Source: DATDAH01 sp963725155 (GTDB taxonomy: Bacteria; Actinomycetota; Acidimicrobiia; Acidimicrobiales; DATDAH01). From it: a DNA stretch of 64,000 nucleotides. The notes beneath the pieces were generated by a model. It was not told the DNA's origin. It searched no databases and worked only from the letters and a program-made list of their open reading frames with translations. A program made the translations under genes and the position numbers. The stretch is from contig CAVRXU010000005.1 in NCBI GenBank assembly GCA_963725155.1, positions 434,001 through 498,000 of the forward strand, written 5' to 3'. Positions 43,529-52,006 of this stretch are shown in pieces (the stretch's first letter is position 1; each line of letters opens with the position of its first letter).

Positions 43529-44610
43529 CCCTTCAGGTTCGTGAACTTGTCCTCGTAGTAGGTCTCGGTGTCCTCGCCGAGGTCATCGGTGAAGACGAGG
43601 CGGTCGAGGACGTCGTCGGGAGGGAAGACGGCAGGGTCGTCCAGCAGCTCGGCCGGCAGCAGGTCGCGGGCGGCGGCGTTGCCCGTGTCGACGAGGACGG
43701 CGGCGCTGTTGGCGGCGGCGATCTCGGGGCGGAGGTAGAAGTCGATGAAGGCGTAGGCGTTCTCGGTGTGGGCGGCGTCGGTGGGCACCGCCATGAGATC
43801 GACCCAGCGCAGGGCCCCCTGATCGGGGAGCCAGAAGACGACGTCGGGGTTGGCTTCACGGGCCTGGAGGACATCGGTCGAATAGCCCTGCACCGCCACG
43901 AGGCCGCCCGAGGCCAGTCGATCCAGGTAGTCCGACGAGTCGAACTCGGCGACGGTCCCCATCTCCTCGAGCCGGTCGGCCGCGGCATCGATGACCGCCC
44001 GGTCGGACGTATTGGGGTCTTCGCCGAGCGAGAACAGGGCGGCCGCGAAGGCGTCCCGGGTCTCGTCCAGCACGCTGACCCGGCCCTCGTACTGGGGGTC
44101 GAGGAACACGTCGTAGCCCGGAGGCTCGTCGAACTCGGAGGCCAGGTAGCCGATGCCGGTGGTGCCGGTGGCCCACGGGACGGTGAAGCGGTTGCCCGGG
44201 TCGACGTCGAGCTCGCGGAACTCCGGCGCGAGGTTGTCGAGGTTCGTGATCTGATCGAGGTCCAGCTCGTCGATGAGCTCGCCCTCCTTGAACCGGCGTA
44301 CGAAGTTGTCGGACGGCACGATCAGGTCGAAGGACGACCCGGTGCGGCCACCCCGGCGGGTGCGGCTCGCCTGCTCCACGCGCTGGGCCAGCTCGTCGTT
44401 GGACTCGTAGGTGTCGTAGGTGACCTCGACGGCCGAGTCCTCGGTGAAGCTGACCAACAGCCCGGCGGCGATGTAGTCCTGCCAGTTGAGGAAGGCGAGG
44501 CGCTTCACGTCCTCGCGGTCGGGTGAGCAGGCGGCCAGCGACGGGCCGGCGACGAGCACGGCGCCGGAGGCGGCCAGGAACCGTCGACGGCTGAGCAACA
44601 GGTCGGCCAT
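43525..44610 (-). CDS. PotD-type polyamine/amine-binding lipoprotein (2)
   Basis: 361-residue binding protein, last gene of the minus-strand operon that includes PotA. The signal LLSRRRFLAASGAVLVAG ends in lipobox SLAAC and has a twin-arginine-like RRR-F-L motif. LAFLNWQDYIAAGLLVSFTEDSAVEVTYDTYESNDEL is the PotD core. It is clearly different from the PotD of the other operon, so one transporter may use two receptors. ATG overlaps the UspA stop by one base. Confidence 0.9.
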   Translation of the reverse strand: MADLLLSRRRFLAASGAVLVAGPSLAACSPDREDVKRLAFLNWQDYIAAGLLVSFTEDSAVEVTYDTYESNDELAQRVEQASRTRRGGRTGSSFDLIVPSDNFVRRFKEGELIDELDLDQITNLDNLAPEFRELDVDPGNRFTVPWATGTTGIGYLASEFDEPPGYDVFLDPQYEGRVSVLDETRDAFAAALFSLGEDPNTSDRAVIDAAADRLEEMGTVAEFDSSDYLDRLASGGLVAVQGYSTDVLQAREANPDVVFWLPDQGALRWVDLMAVPTDAAHTENAYAFIDFYLRPEIAAANSAAVLVDTGNAAARDLLPAELLDDPAVFPPDDVLDRLVFTDDLGEDTETYYEDKFTNLKG

Positions 44611-45116
44611 CAGCCCACCAGCAGCACGGGCACGGAGGCGTGGCGGGCCACCTTCTCGGCCACCGAGCCGGTGCGCAGGTCTCGGAGGAACGGCAGGCCC
44701 TTGCTGATCTCGGACCCGAGACCGCGGCGACCCATGAGGATGATGTCCGCGTGCTCGGACTCGGCGGTCTCGAGGATGGCCTCGATGGGCTCGCCCCGGA
44801 CGACCACGGCCCGGGCGGTACGCCCCCGGGCCACGAGGATGGAGGCCGACTCCTCGGCCAGCGCGCTGGCTTCGGCCTCTTGGCTGATGCGCTCGTGCTC
44901 GACCTCGAGGATGCCCCGGCGGCGCACCGTCACCGGCGGGTCGTAGGCCACCACGACGACGATCTCGCCGCCCGTGGCCAGGGCTACCCGGTCGGCGTGG
45001 GCCAGGGCCAACTCCGCGGCGTGGGAGCCGTCGAAGGGGGCCAGCAGGACGTCGAAGCTGGTGTCCAGCTCGGGGATGACGACCGGGTCGTCCCAGTCCG
45101 CCGGGTGGTCAGGCAT
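44610..45116 (-). CDS. Universal stress protein (UspA) family
   Basis: 168-residue USP-fold protein: FDVLLAPFDGSHAAELALAHADRVA at the start and ADIILMGRRGLGSEISKGLPFL followed by KVARHASVPVLLVG at the end, the G-2x-G-9x-G-type ATP-binding pattern. It is translationally coupled both to the APC permease upstream (8-bp overlap) and to the PotD gene downstream, so it may modulate transport in response to energy or nucleotide state. Confidence 0.87.
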   Translation of the reverse strand: MPDHPADWDDPVVIPELDTSFDVLLAPFDGSHAAELALAHADRVALATGGEIVVVVAYDPPVTVRRRGILEVEHERISQEAEASALAEESASILVARGRTARAVVVRGEPIEAILETAESEHADIILMGRRGLGSEISKGLPFLRDLRTGSVAEKVARHASVPVLLVG

Positions 45117-46530
45117 CGGGCATCTCCTCGGGGAACGCGAGCGTCGGGCCGGTGTCGTCGGCGAAGCCCCGGCGCCGACGCAGGACCTTCATGAGGGGGT
45201 AGAGGACTGGGCCGGTCATCAGCGCCAGCGCGGCCACGCCGATCGAGCCCTGCCAGCCCTCGTAGTACGCCTGGTAGTAGACCGCGAGCACGATCACCCC
45301 CAGCGGCAGGGCGGTGATCAGGAGGATGCCCCACCAGCCGCCCTTGATCCGGAACGGCCGCTCCATGTCCGGTTCCTTGATGCGCAGCGCGATCAGGGCG
45401 GCGAACTGCAGCATGAGCGCCGCGGCGTAGATGGTGACGTCGACCACGACCAGGCTCTGGAACGGGCCCAGGATGAACACGCTGTAGATGGCGCTGGAGC
45501 CCACCAGCGAGACCCACGGGGTGCCGTACTTCGGGTGCAGTGTCATGAGCACCTTGGGCAGGTAGCCGTCCTCGCCCATCACGAAGGGCACCCGACTGAT
45601 GGACAACAGCAGGGAGGAGAAGAGCCCGGCGGCGGCGACCAGGGCGGCGATGGCCATGAACGAGCCGAGCCAGCTCCCGCCCACGTCCTCGGCGATCTGG
45701 GTGAAGGCACCCGCGGTCCACTCGACCTGCTCGGTGCCGACCGAGGCCAGGCCGAAGAAGGTCGGCAGGAAGTAACAGGCGGTGATGAGGGGGACGCTGA
45801 TCATCAGCATGCGGGGGTAGTCCCTGCGGGGGTTGACCATCTCGCCCGCGATGGTCGAGACCCCGTCCCAACCGAGGTAGTTCCACATGACGACGAAGAG
45901 GCCGACGCCGAACGCCGAGGTCACACCCTGACCCGGGTTCACGAAGGGTTCGGTCGGATTGAAGTTCCAGTCGAAGATGGCGAAGATCACCAGCAGGACG
46001 AACGGGGCCAGGACGATGACGCCGAAGATCTTCGACGTGTCCCCGATGACCTGGGAGCCTCGGATGTTCAGGAGGGTGAAGGTCCAGATGACCGCCATGC
46101 CCAGCAGCCACCGGTTGAGGCTGGAGGCGTCGGCCCCGAACGTGTCGGGCCAGAAGTAGGCGGCGTACTCGACGAAGAGGACCGGGTAGATGGCCATGTC
46201 GACCCAGCTGGTGATCCAGGACCACCACCCCTCCTGGAACCCCCAGAACGGACCGAGGCCTCGCTTGACCCAGTAGTAGTAGCCGCCCTCGACGGGCATG
46301 GCTGTGGCCAGCTCCGCGACCATGAGGGCGGCGGGCAGCGACCAGATGATCGGGGTGACGAGGATGAGGAGCAGGCCCATGCCGGCGCCGGATTCGCCGA
46401 TCGTGTCCTCGAGGCCGTAGGCGCCGCCCGACACCGTGAAGAACATGATGAAGACGAGTGCGCCCAGGCCGAGCGTGCGCGGGACGTGGCGGACCTCGAC
46501 CGCCGGTGTGACCACGGTCGGTTGCGCCAT
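45109..46530 (-). CDS. APC superfamily amino acid/amine permease
   Basis: 473 residues, about twelve membrane helices. FFTVSGGAYGLEDTIGESGAGMGLLLILVTPIIWSLPAALMVAELATAMPVEGGYYYWVKRGLGPFWGFQEGW is characteristic of the APC family helices 1-3 (GG-x-YG and E-L-x-x-x-x-P-x-x-GG). The substrate is probably an amino acid or polyamine, by context. ATG at 46530, 34 bp after the aldehyde dehydrogenase stop. Confidence 0.9.
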   Translation of the reverse strand: MAQPTVVTPAVEVRHVPRTLGLGALVFIMFFTVSGGAYGLEDTIGESGAGMGLLLILVTPIIWSLPAALMVAELATAMPVEGGYYYWVKRGLGPFWGFQEGWWSWITSWVDMAIYPVLFVEYAAYFWPDTFGADASSLNRWLLGMAVIWTFTLLNIRGSQVIGDTSKIFGVIVLAPFVLLVIFAIFDWNFNPTEPFVNPGQGVTSAFGVGLFVVMWNYLGWDGVSTIAGEMVNPRRDYPRMLMISVPLITACYFLPTFFGLASVGTEQVEWTAGAFTQIAEDVGGSWLGSFMAIAALVAAAGLFSSLLLSISRVPFVMGEDGYLPKVLMTLHPKYGTPWVSLVGSSAIYSVFILGPFQSLVVVDVTIYAAALMLQFAALIALRIKEPDMERPFRIKGGWWGILLITALPLGVIVLAVYYQAYYEGWQGSIGVAALALMTGPVLYPLMKVLRRRRGFADDTGPTLAFPEEMPDA

Positions 46531-46564
46531 CTGCCCCCCCTGGGTTCCCCGAGCCCGGCGGAAG

Positions 46565-48016
46565 TTAGCTCAACTTCACGTAGATCTGCTTGGATTCGAG
46601 GAAGCTGTCGAGGCCGTACTTCCCGAGCTCCCGGCCGATGCCCGAGCCCTTGAACCCGCCCCACGACGCCTCGGTCGGGGCGGGTTGGGAAGCGTTGATC
46701 CAGACGGTCCCGGCCCGGATGGCGCGGGCGGCCCGGAAGGCCTTGCCCACGTCCCTCGTCCAAACGGCGGCGGCCAGGCCGTACTCGGTGTCGTTGGCCT
46801 GGCGGGTCACCTCGACCACGTCGTCGAAGGGGAGCACGGTGGCGACGGGGCCGAAGATCTCCTCCCGGGCGATTCGGAGGTCCTGGGTGTCGGTCTCGAA
46901 GATCGTGGGCGGGACGAAGTAGCCACCGGCCAGGGCGGGATCGCTCGGACGCTCGCCCTCGTAGGCCAAGCGGGCCCCCTCGGCCGTGCCCGCGTCGATG
47001 TAGCCCTGGACCCGGTCCCGTTGCTCGGAGGAGACCAGGGGTCCCATCGTGACCTCAGGATCGAAGCCCGAGCCGATGCGGATCCCCTTGGCCTCGTCCA
47101 CGAGGCCGGCCAGCACCTCGTCGTAGACGGGGCGCTCGACGAAGATGCGGCTGCCGGCGGAGCACACTTCGCCCTGGTTGCCGAAGATGCCCCAGGCGCT
47201 CCCGGTGACGGCGGCGGCCAGGTCGGCGTCGGCGAACACGATGTTGGGGCTCTTCCCCCCCAGCTCCAGGGTCACCCGCTTCAGGGAGTCGGCGCAGGTC
47301 CGCATGATGTGTTGACCGATCTCCTTAGAGCCGGTGAAGCTGATCTTGTCGACCTCGGGGTGCTCGAGCAGGGGCTGGCCCGCGTCGGGCCCGAGGCCGG
47401 TGAGGACGTTGAGCACCCCGGCGGGCACGCCCGCCTCATCGGCCACCCGGGCCAGGCCGAGGGCGGTGAGGGGCGTCTGCTCGGCCGGCTTCAGGACGAC
47501 GGTGCAGCCCGCGGCGAGGGCGGGGGCAACCTTCTGGCTGGCCATGAGCAGGGGGTAGTTCCAGGGCACGATCAGGCCGCAGACGCCGACCGGCTCCTTG
47601 ACGATGAGGCTCATGGCGTCGGGGCCGATGGGCGGGATGTCGCCGCTGATCTTGGTGGCCCAGCCCGCGTAGTACTCGAACATGAACGCCGATTCCTCGA
47701 TGTCCCAGACGGCGTCCTCGTAGGGCTTGCCGGTGTCGTGGGTCTCGAGCTTGGCCAGCTCGGCCGTGTCCCGGCGCAGGATGGCGGCCATCTTGAAGAG
47801 GAGGTCGGCCCGGTCCCGTTCGGCCACGGCGATGCCCCACGTACCGTCGTCGAACGCCCGGCGAGCGGCCCGGACGGCCCGGTCGGCGTCCTCGGCCGAG
47901 CCGGCCGGGATCGTGGCCAGGACCTCGCCGGTCGCGGGGTCCACGGTGTCGAAGCGAGCGCCGTCGGCGGCGTCCACCCACTGCCCGTCGAGGTACATCT
48001 GCATGGCGTCAGCCAT
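46565..48016 (-). CDS. Aldehyde dehydrogenase (betaine/aminoaldehyde type)
   Basis: 483-residue NAD(P)-dependent aldehyde dehydrogenase. NYPLLMASQKVAPALAAGC is the cofactor region, FTGSKEIGQ the glycine motif, ELGGKSPNIVFADADL contains the catalytic Glu, and NQGEVCSAGSR the catalytic Cys. Close in pattern to betaine aldehyde and gamma-aminobutyraldehyde dehydrogenases, which fits oxidation of an aldehyde formed from an amine. The ATG at 48016 (GGAGAG upstream) overlaps the PotA gene via ATGGCTGA; ATG 48028 is an alternative. Confidence 0.93.
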   Translation of the reverse strand: MADAMQMYLDGQWVDAADGARFDTVDPATGEVLATIPAGSAEDADRAVRAARRAFDDGTWGIAVAERDRADLLFKMAAILRRDTAELAKLETHDTGKPYEDAVWDIEESAFMFEYYAGWATKISGDIPPIGPDAMSLIVKEPVGVCGLIVPWNYPLLMASQKVAPALAAGCTVVLKPAEQTPLTALGLARVADEAGVPAGVLNVLTGLGPDAGQPLLEHPEVDKISFTGSKEIGQHIMRTCADSLKRVTLELGGKSPNIVFADADLAAAVTGSAWGIFGNQGEVCSAGSRIFVERPVYDEVLAGLVDEAKGIRIGSGFDPEVTMGPLVSSEQRDRVQGYIDAGTAEGARLAYEGERPSDPALAGGYFVPPTIFETDTQDLRIAREEIFGPVATVLPFDDVVEVTRQANDTEYGLAAAVWTRDVGKAFRAARAIRAGTVWINASQPAPTEASWGGFKGSGIGRELGKYGLDSFLESKQIYVKLS

Positions 48017-49127
48017 CGGTCTCTCCATCTGTGGTCGTAGGGGCGAGGACGCGCAGCGCGTCCGGCGGCAGGGTGACCGACACCGGCGTGCCCGCGTCCC
48101 ATTCGGGGCGGCCGTCGTAGTTGGCCACGAGGGCCTGCAGGGGGGCGCCGTGGGAGAGGCGGAGGTGGACCTGGGTGGTCGGCCCGACGTAGACGAGGCG
48201 CTCGACCATGGCCGGGACGCAGTTGTCACCCTGGGCCTCGCCCTCGGTGACATGGACCCGCTCCGGGCGGATGACCACCTTCACGGCGCCGGTGCAGTCC
48301 TGGTCGCCTGCCGTGGCGGCGAGCGAGAACGCACCGAGGCGGATGGTGCCCTCCCCGCCGGGCCGGGTGCAGTCGGCGTCCAACAGGTTGGCCACGCCGA
48401 GGAAGTCGGCGACGTAGGCCGTGCGGGGTTCCTCGTAGACCTCGTCCGGCGTCCCCACCTGCTCGACCCGGCCGTTGTCCATCACCGCCAGGCGGTCCGA
48501 CATGGTCAACGCCTCCTCCTGGTCGTGGGTGACGTAGACGAAGGTGATCCCGACCTCGTGTTGGAGCGCGGTCAGCTCCGTCTGCAGGGCCTTGCGGAGC
48601 TTGGCGTCGAGGGCCCCGAGGGGCTCGTCGAGCAGGAGCACCTTGGGTTGGAGGATCAGGGCCCGGGCCAGGGCCACCCGCTGCTGCTGGCCGCCGGAGA
48701 GCTGGGCCGGCTTGCGTTCGGCGAAGTCCTCCAGCTGCACCATGCGCAGGGCATCGGTGACCCGCTGCTCCTTGGCCGCCTTGCTCTCGCCGTTCGCCCG
48801 TTGGCGAGCGCCACCCCAGCGGAGGCCGTAGGCCACGTTGCGGGCCACGGTGAGGTGGGGGAAGAGGGCATAGGACTGGAAGACGGTGTTGACGGGTCGC
48901 CGGTGGGGCGGGGTCGTGGCCAGGTCCTCGTCGTCGACCAGGATCTGGCCGCTGGTGACGGCTTCGAAGCCGGCGATGAGGCGCAGGGTGGTGGTCTTGC
49001 CGCAGCCGGAAGGACCGAGGACCGAGAAGAACTCGCCGGAGCCGATGTCGAGATCGATGCCGGCGACCGCGGTGAAGTCCCCGAACCGCTTGACCAGCTC
49101 GACCAGCCGGATGGCTCCCCCGTGCAT
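48009..49127 (-). CDS. ABC transporter ATP-binding protein, PotA type
   Basis: 372 residues. Walker A GPSGCGKTTTLR, Q-loop FQSYALFPHLTV, signature LSGGQQQRVALARAL, Walker B VLLLDEPLGALDAKLR, switch His in YVTHDQEEALTMSD, then a TOBE-like C-terminal domain (about 240-370). Typical PotA/UgpC-class ATPase; it must serve the PotB/PotC permeases of the converging operon. ATG at 49127; TAGACT ends 8 bp upstream, next to the operator at 49145-49165. First gene of a five-gene minus-strand operon. Confidence 0.93.
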   Translation of the reverse strand: MHGGAIRLVELVKRFGDFTAVAGIDLDIGSGEFFSVLGPSGCGKTTTLRLIAGFEAVTSGQILVDDEDLATTPPHRRPVNTVFQSYALFPHLTVARNVAYGLRWGGARQRANGESKAAKEQRVTDALRMVQLEDFAERKPAQLSGGQQQRVALARALILQPKVLLLDEPLGALDAKLRKALQTELTALQHEVGITFVYVTHDQEEALTMSDRLAVMDNGRVEQVGTPDEVYEEPRTAYVADFLGVANLLDADCTRPGGEGTIRLGAFSLAATAGDQDCTGAVKVVIRPERVHVTEGEAQGDNCVPAMVERLVYVGPTTQVHLRLSHGAPLQALVANYDGRPEWDAGTPVSVTLPPDALRVLAPTTTDGETDG

Positions 49128-49144
49128 CAGAGCGGAGTCTAGAA

Positions 49145-49165
49145 TGACTGAGTCGTCAGTCAGTA
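49145..49165. promoter_or_regulatory. Palindromic operator, site 2 of shared regulon
   Basis: TGACTGA (49145-49151), GTCG, TCAGTCA (49156-49162): perfect 7-bp arms, with right arm TCAGTCAGTA extending to 49165 exactly as in the site at 40437-40446. It lies in the 55-bp gap between the divergent PotA operon and the Rieske-TetR operon and would occlude the region just upstream of the PotA -10 (TAGACT read on the minus strand). Confidence 0.78.
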
Positions 49166-49182
49166 ACGATCCGAGGTTCGCA

Positions 49183-50325
49183 ATGATCATCCCCGTGGCG
49201 TCGGCCTCGCTGGCCGATGAGCTGGACGCCCGCCTTGGCCGACCGGTGGAGCAGGCCCGCACGCTCCCCGGCCACTGGTACGCCGATCCGGCGCACCACG
49301 CCCTGGAGATGGACCGCGTGTTCGGCCATCAGTGGATCGGCGTCGCCGGCACCGATGCGGTCGAGAAGCCGGGCAGCTACCTGGCCGCGACGGTCGCCGG
49401 TGGTGTGCCCGTCCTGGTCGTGCGAGGCGACGACGGCGAGTTGCGGGCGTTCCTGAACGTCTGTCGGCACCGGGGCGCGCCGGTGGCCGAGGGCTGCGGG
49501 ACGGCCCGGGCCCTGTCCTGTCCGTATCACTCCTGGGTGTACCGACTCGACGGCACCCTGGCCCGGTCGGCCGGCGTGGGCGAGCCGGACGGCTTCGACA
49601 TCGACGACTTCGGGCTGACCCCGATCGGGGTCACCACCTTCGCCCGCTCGGTGATGGTCAACCTCGATCCGGCGGCGGCCCCCTTCGACCCCGGCCCGCT
49701 GGTCGACGGCCTCGCCCCCTACCGGCTGGACGACCTCGAGCTGGGCCGCACCGACCGCTACGAGGCCGCCTTCAACTGGAAGGTCCTGGTCGAGAACTAC
49801 TCGGAGAACTACCACACGCCCTTCGTGCACTCGCAGCTGATCGGCGCCGGCTACGAGTACCCCATGGCGACAACCGGTGACGTCGTGTTCGCTTGGGACC
49901 GGCCGCTTGCCCCCCGGGATCCGTCCGAGGAGGCACTGGCCTCGTCGACCCCCGGAGGCCCCGGCTGGGACGCGGTGGCCGGGGACGTCTCGCCGGAGTC
50001 GTTCAACAACGGCAGCTACCTCACCGTCTTCCCCAACACGATGGTGTCGGTCTTCGCCGGCTTCGCGGCCACGTTCCGCTTGACCCCCACCGGGCCCACG
50101 ACGACGGTCGTGGAGCGGGATTACCTCTGGCACCCCTCGGTCGACCAGGCCCGGAGGGACGCCGACTACGCCGCCACCAAGGAGGTCGTGCTCCAGGACC
50201 TCGAGATCTGTGAGGCGGTGCAGCGCACCTACGACGGTGGCCTGTCGGCGAACGGCGTGCTCTCCACCGAGCACGAGCGGGGCGTGCACCACGTCCACCA
50301 GCTCCTCTTCGCCGCCCTCGCCTGA
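49183..50325 (+). CDS. Rieske non-heme iron oxygenase alpha subunit (2)
   Basis: 380-residue oxygenase. Rieske ligands Cys94/His96 (NVCRHRGAP) and Cys113/His116 (SCPYHSW); mononuclear iron His211 and His216 in ENYSENYHTPFVHSQL. The YHTPFVH pattern differs from the other two Rieske proteins here and is nearer to choline-monooxygenase-like members. It is first in an operon with the TetR regulator and faces the operator at 49145-49165. No reductase is adjacent. Confidence 0.9.
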   Translation: MIIPVASASLADELDARLGRPVEQARTLPGHWYADPAHHALEMDRVFGHQWIGVAGTDAVEKPGSYLAATVAGGVPVLVVRGDDGELRAFLNVCRHRGAPVAEGCGTARALSCPYHSWVYRLDGTLARSAGVGEPDGFDIDDFGLTPIGVTTFARSVMVNLDPAAAPFDPGPLVDGLAPYRLDDLELGRTDRYEAAFNWKVLVENYSENYHTPFVHSQLIGAGYEYPMATTGDVVFAWDRPLAPRDPSEEALASSTPGGPGWDAVAGDVSPESFNNGSYLTVFPNTMVSVFAGFAATFRLTPTGPTTTVVERDYLWHPSVDQARRDADYAATKEVVLQDLEICEAVQRTYDGGLSANGVLSTEHERGVHHVHQLLFAALA

Positions 50326-50942
50326 TGGCGTCCCGCACGCGCAAGGATGTCGACGAGCGCCGGGCCCAGATCCTCGACGCCACCCGCGAGGTGGCCCTCG
50401 AGCGGGGCTTGGCCCATCTCCGGGTGGCCGACGTGGCCACCCATCTCGACGTCAGCTCCGGCCTGATCCACTACCACTTCTCGTCCAAGGACGAGCTGTT
50501 GGTCGAGATGCTGCGCACCATGGCCGCGTCAGATGTCGCTCGCCTCCGGGAGACCGTCGACACCGAAGCCGACCCCGTCGACCGCTTGGACGGGGTGCTG
50601 CGGGCGTATCTGCCCGCCGCCCGCCGGGACGAGTCCTGGGCCCTCTGGATCGACTGGTGGGACGAGGCCCTCCGCAGCGAGGCGCTGGCCACCATCTCCT
50701 CGGAGTTCGACACCGCCTGGGTGGCCATCCTCGAAGAGCTGATCGACGCCGGCGTGCACCAGGGGATCTTCGACTGCAAGGACACCCACGGCGCGGCCTG
50801 GCGCCTGTCGGCCCTGCTCGACGGACTGGCCGTCCAGGTGGTGCTGCCCCGCCGCACCCTCACCCGTCGTCAGATGCTGGAGCACGCCCGCATCGGCGCC
50901 GCCCGCGAGGTCGGCCTCCCCCGCAGTGCCTTCCCCGATTGA
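50325..50942 (+). CDS. TetR-family regulator, BetI-like
   Basis: 205 residues. Helix-turn-helix LRVADVATHLDVSSGLIHYHFSSKDELLVEML (about 28-60) is close to the BetI subgroup, whose members sense choline-type ligands. A C-terminal ligand domain follows (WIDWWDEALRSEAL, ending in RRQMLEHARIGA). The ATG shares a base with the Rieske stop. It is the best candidate for binding the two TGACTGA-N4-TCAGTCA-type palindromes, one of which controls its own operon; that link is inference. Confidence 0.88.
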   Translation: MASRTRKDVDERRAQILDATREVALERGLAHLRVADVATHLDVSSGLIHYHFSSKDELLVEMLRTMAASDVARLRETVDTEADPVDRLDGVLRAYLPAARRDESWALWIDWWDEALRSEALATISSEFDTAWVAILEELIDAGVHQGIFDCKDTHGAAWRLSALLDGLAVQVVLPRRTLTRRQMLEHARIGAAREVGLPRSAFPD

Positions 50943-50953
50943 GCCGGTCCCCC

Positions 50954-52006
50954 TCAGCCCAACGGCAGGCCGTCGGCGGTGTGGCCCCGGAATCCGGTCA
51001 CGGTGTCGGCGACGCACAGGGCGTCGAGCGCCGCTTCCTCGGTGGCCTCGATCACGGCCACGAAGAGGGGGTCGATGTGGCGGTGGGCCACGACGGTGCG
51101 GGTCGTCCTCGCCGCCGCGGGCCGACGCTCGCCCCGGACCGTGGTCGAGAAGGCGGTGAAGATCTCGCCCGATCCGTGGTGAGCCACCGAGCCACCCCGG
51201 GCCAGGCCCAGGCCGGCGCGGCGGGCCAGGCGCGAGCAGGCATGGGCGTCGAGGGGGGCGTCGGTGGCGACGATGACCACGCAGGAGCCGTCCGGGTCGT
51301 CACCGGCGGCTCGGAAGCCCTCGTTCACCAGTCGCCGGCCGAGCGGGTCGCCGGCCACGGTCAGCTCGGGCAGGTCACCGTGGTTGGCCAGCAGCAGGAC
51401 ACCGACCGTCGCCTCCAGCTCGTCGACCCAGCGGGACGCCGACCCGATCCCACCCTTGACGCCGAAGCTGACCATGCCGGTGCCGGCGCCGACCACGCCC
51501 ATGCCCACCGCGTCCGTGGTCGCCGACGCGATCGCGTCCCGGCAGTCGTGGACGGTGACGGCCCGCAGCCGGGCCTCGTCCAGCCACGAGTCGTCGCACT
51601 CGCCGACCATGGGGATCAGGAGGTGGTCGGCGCCGGCCTCGGGCACCGTGGCGAAGAGATGGTCGACGACGGCGTCGTAGCCCCGGCCGACGGCCCCGGT
51701 GCTGGTCAGCAGGATCGGCGTCTCGACCTGTCCCCACTCTGCGGCCTTGAGGGCACCGGTCAGCTCGCCCGTGCCGTTGAGCACGGCCGAGCCCGACGCC
51801 ATCGGCCGCCACCAGAGGTCGGCCGGGTCCTCGGGCAGGACCGCGGTGACCCCCGTCCGGGTCGAGTCGCCCGCCCAGCGGGTGACATGACCGACGCGGA
51901 CGCCGGGCACGTCCACGATGGAGTTGGTCGGCCCCGGCGGCCGGGCTCCGATGGTGATGCCCCGGGCCCGGGCCCGGGGGCGCGGTGGGGGAGGTCCGTC
52001 GCTCAT
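50954..52006 (-). CDS. P1 family peptidase (DmpA-like Ntn hydrolase)
   Basis: 350-residue self-processing N-terminal-nucleophile aminopeptidase: IVDVPGVRVGHVT, VSFGVKGGIGSASR, and DPDGSCVVIVATDAPLDAHACSRLARRAGLGLAR, where cleavage before the Ser would expose the nucleophile. Family members are L-aminopeptidase/D-esterase DmpA and beta-aminopeptidases. Its ATG (52004-52006) overlaps by 2 bp with that of the divergent deacetylase gene. Confidence 0.88.
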   Translation of the reverse strand: MSDGPPPPRPRARARGITIGARPPGPTNSIVDVPGVRVGHVTRWAGDSTRTGVTAVLPEDPADLWWRPMASGSAVLNGTGELTGALKAAEWGQVETPILLTSTGAVGRGYDAVVDHLFATVPEAGADHLLIPMVGECDDSWLDEARLRAVTVHDCRDAIASATTDAVGMGVVGAGTGMVSFGVKGGIGSASRWVDELEATVGVLLLANHGDLPELTVAGDPLGRRLVNEGFRAAGDDPDGSCVVIVATDAPLDAHACSRLARRAGLGLARGGSVAHHGSGEIFTAFSTTVRGERRPAAARTTRTVVAHRHIDPLFVAVIEATEEAALDALCVADTVTGFRGHTADGLPLG

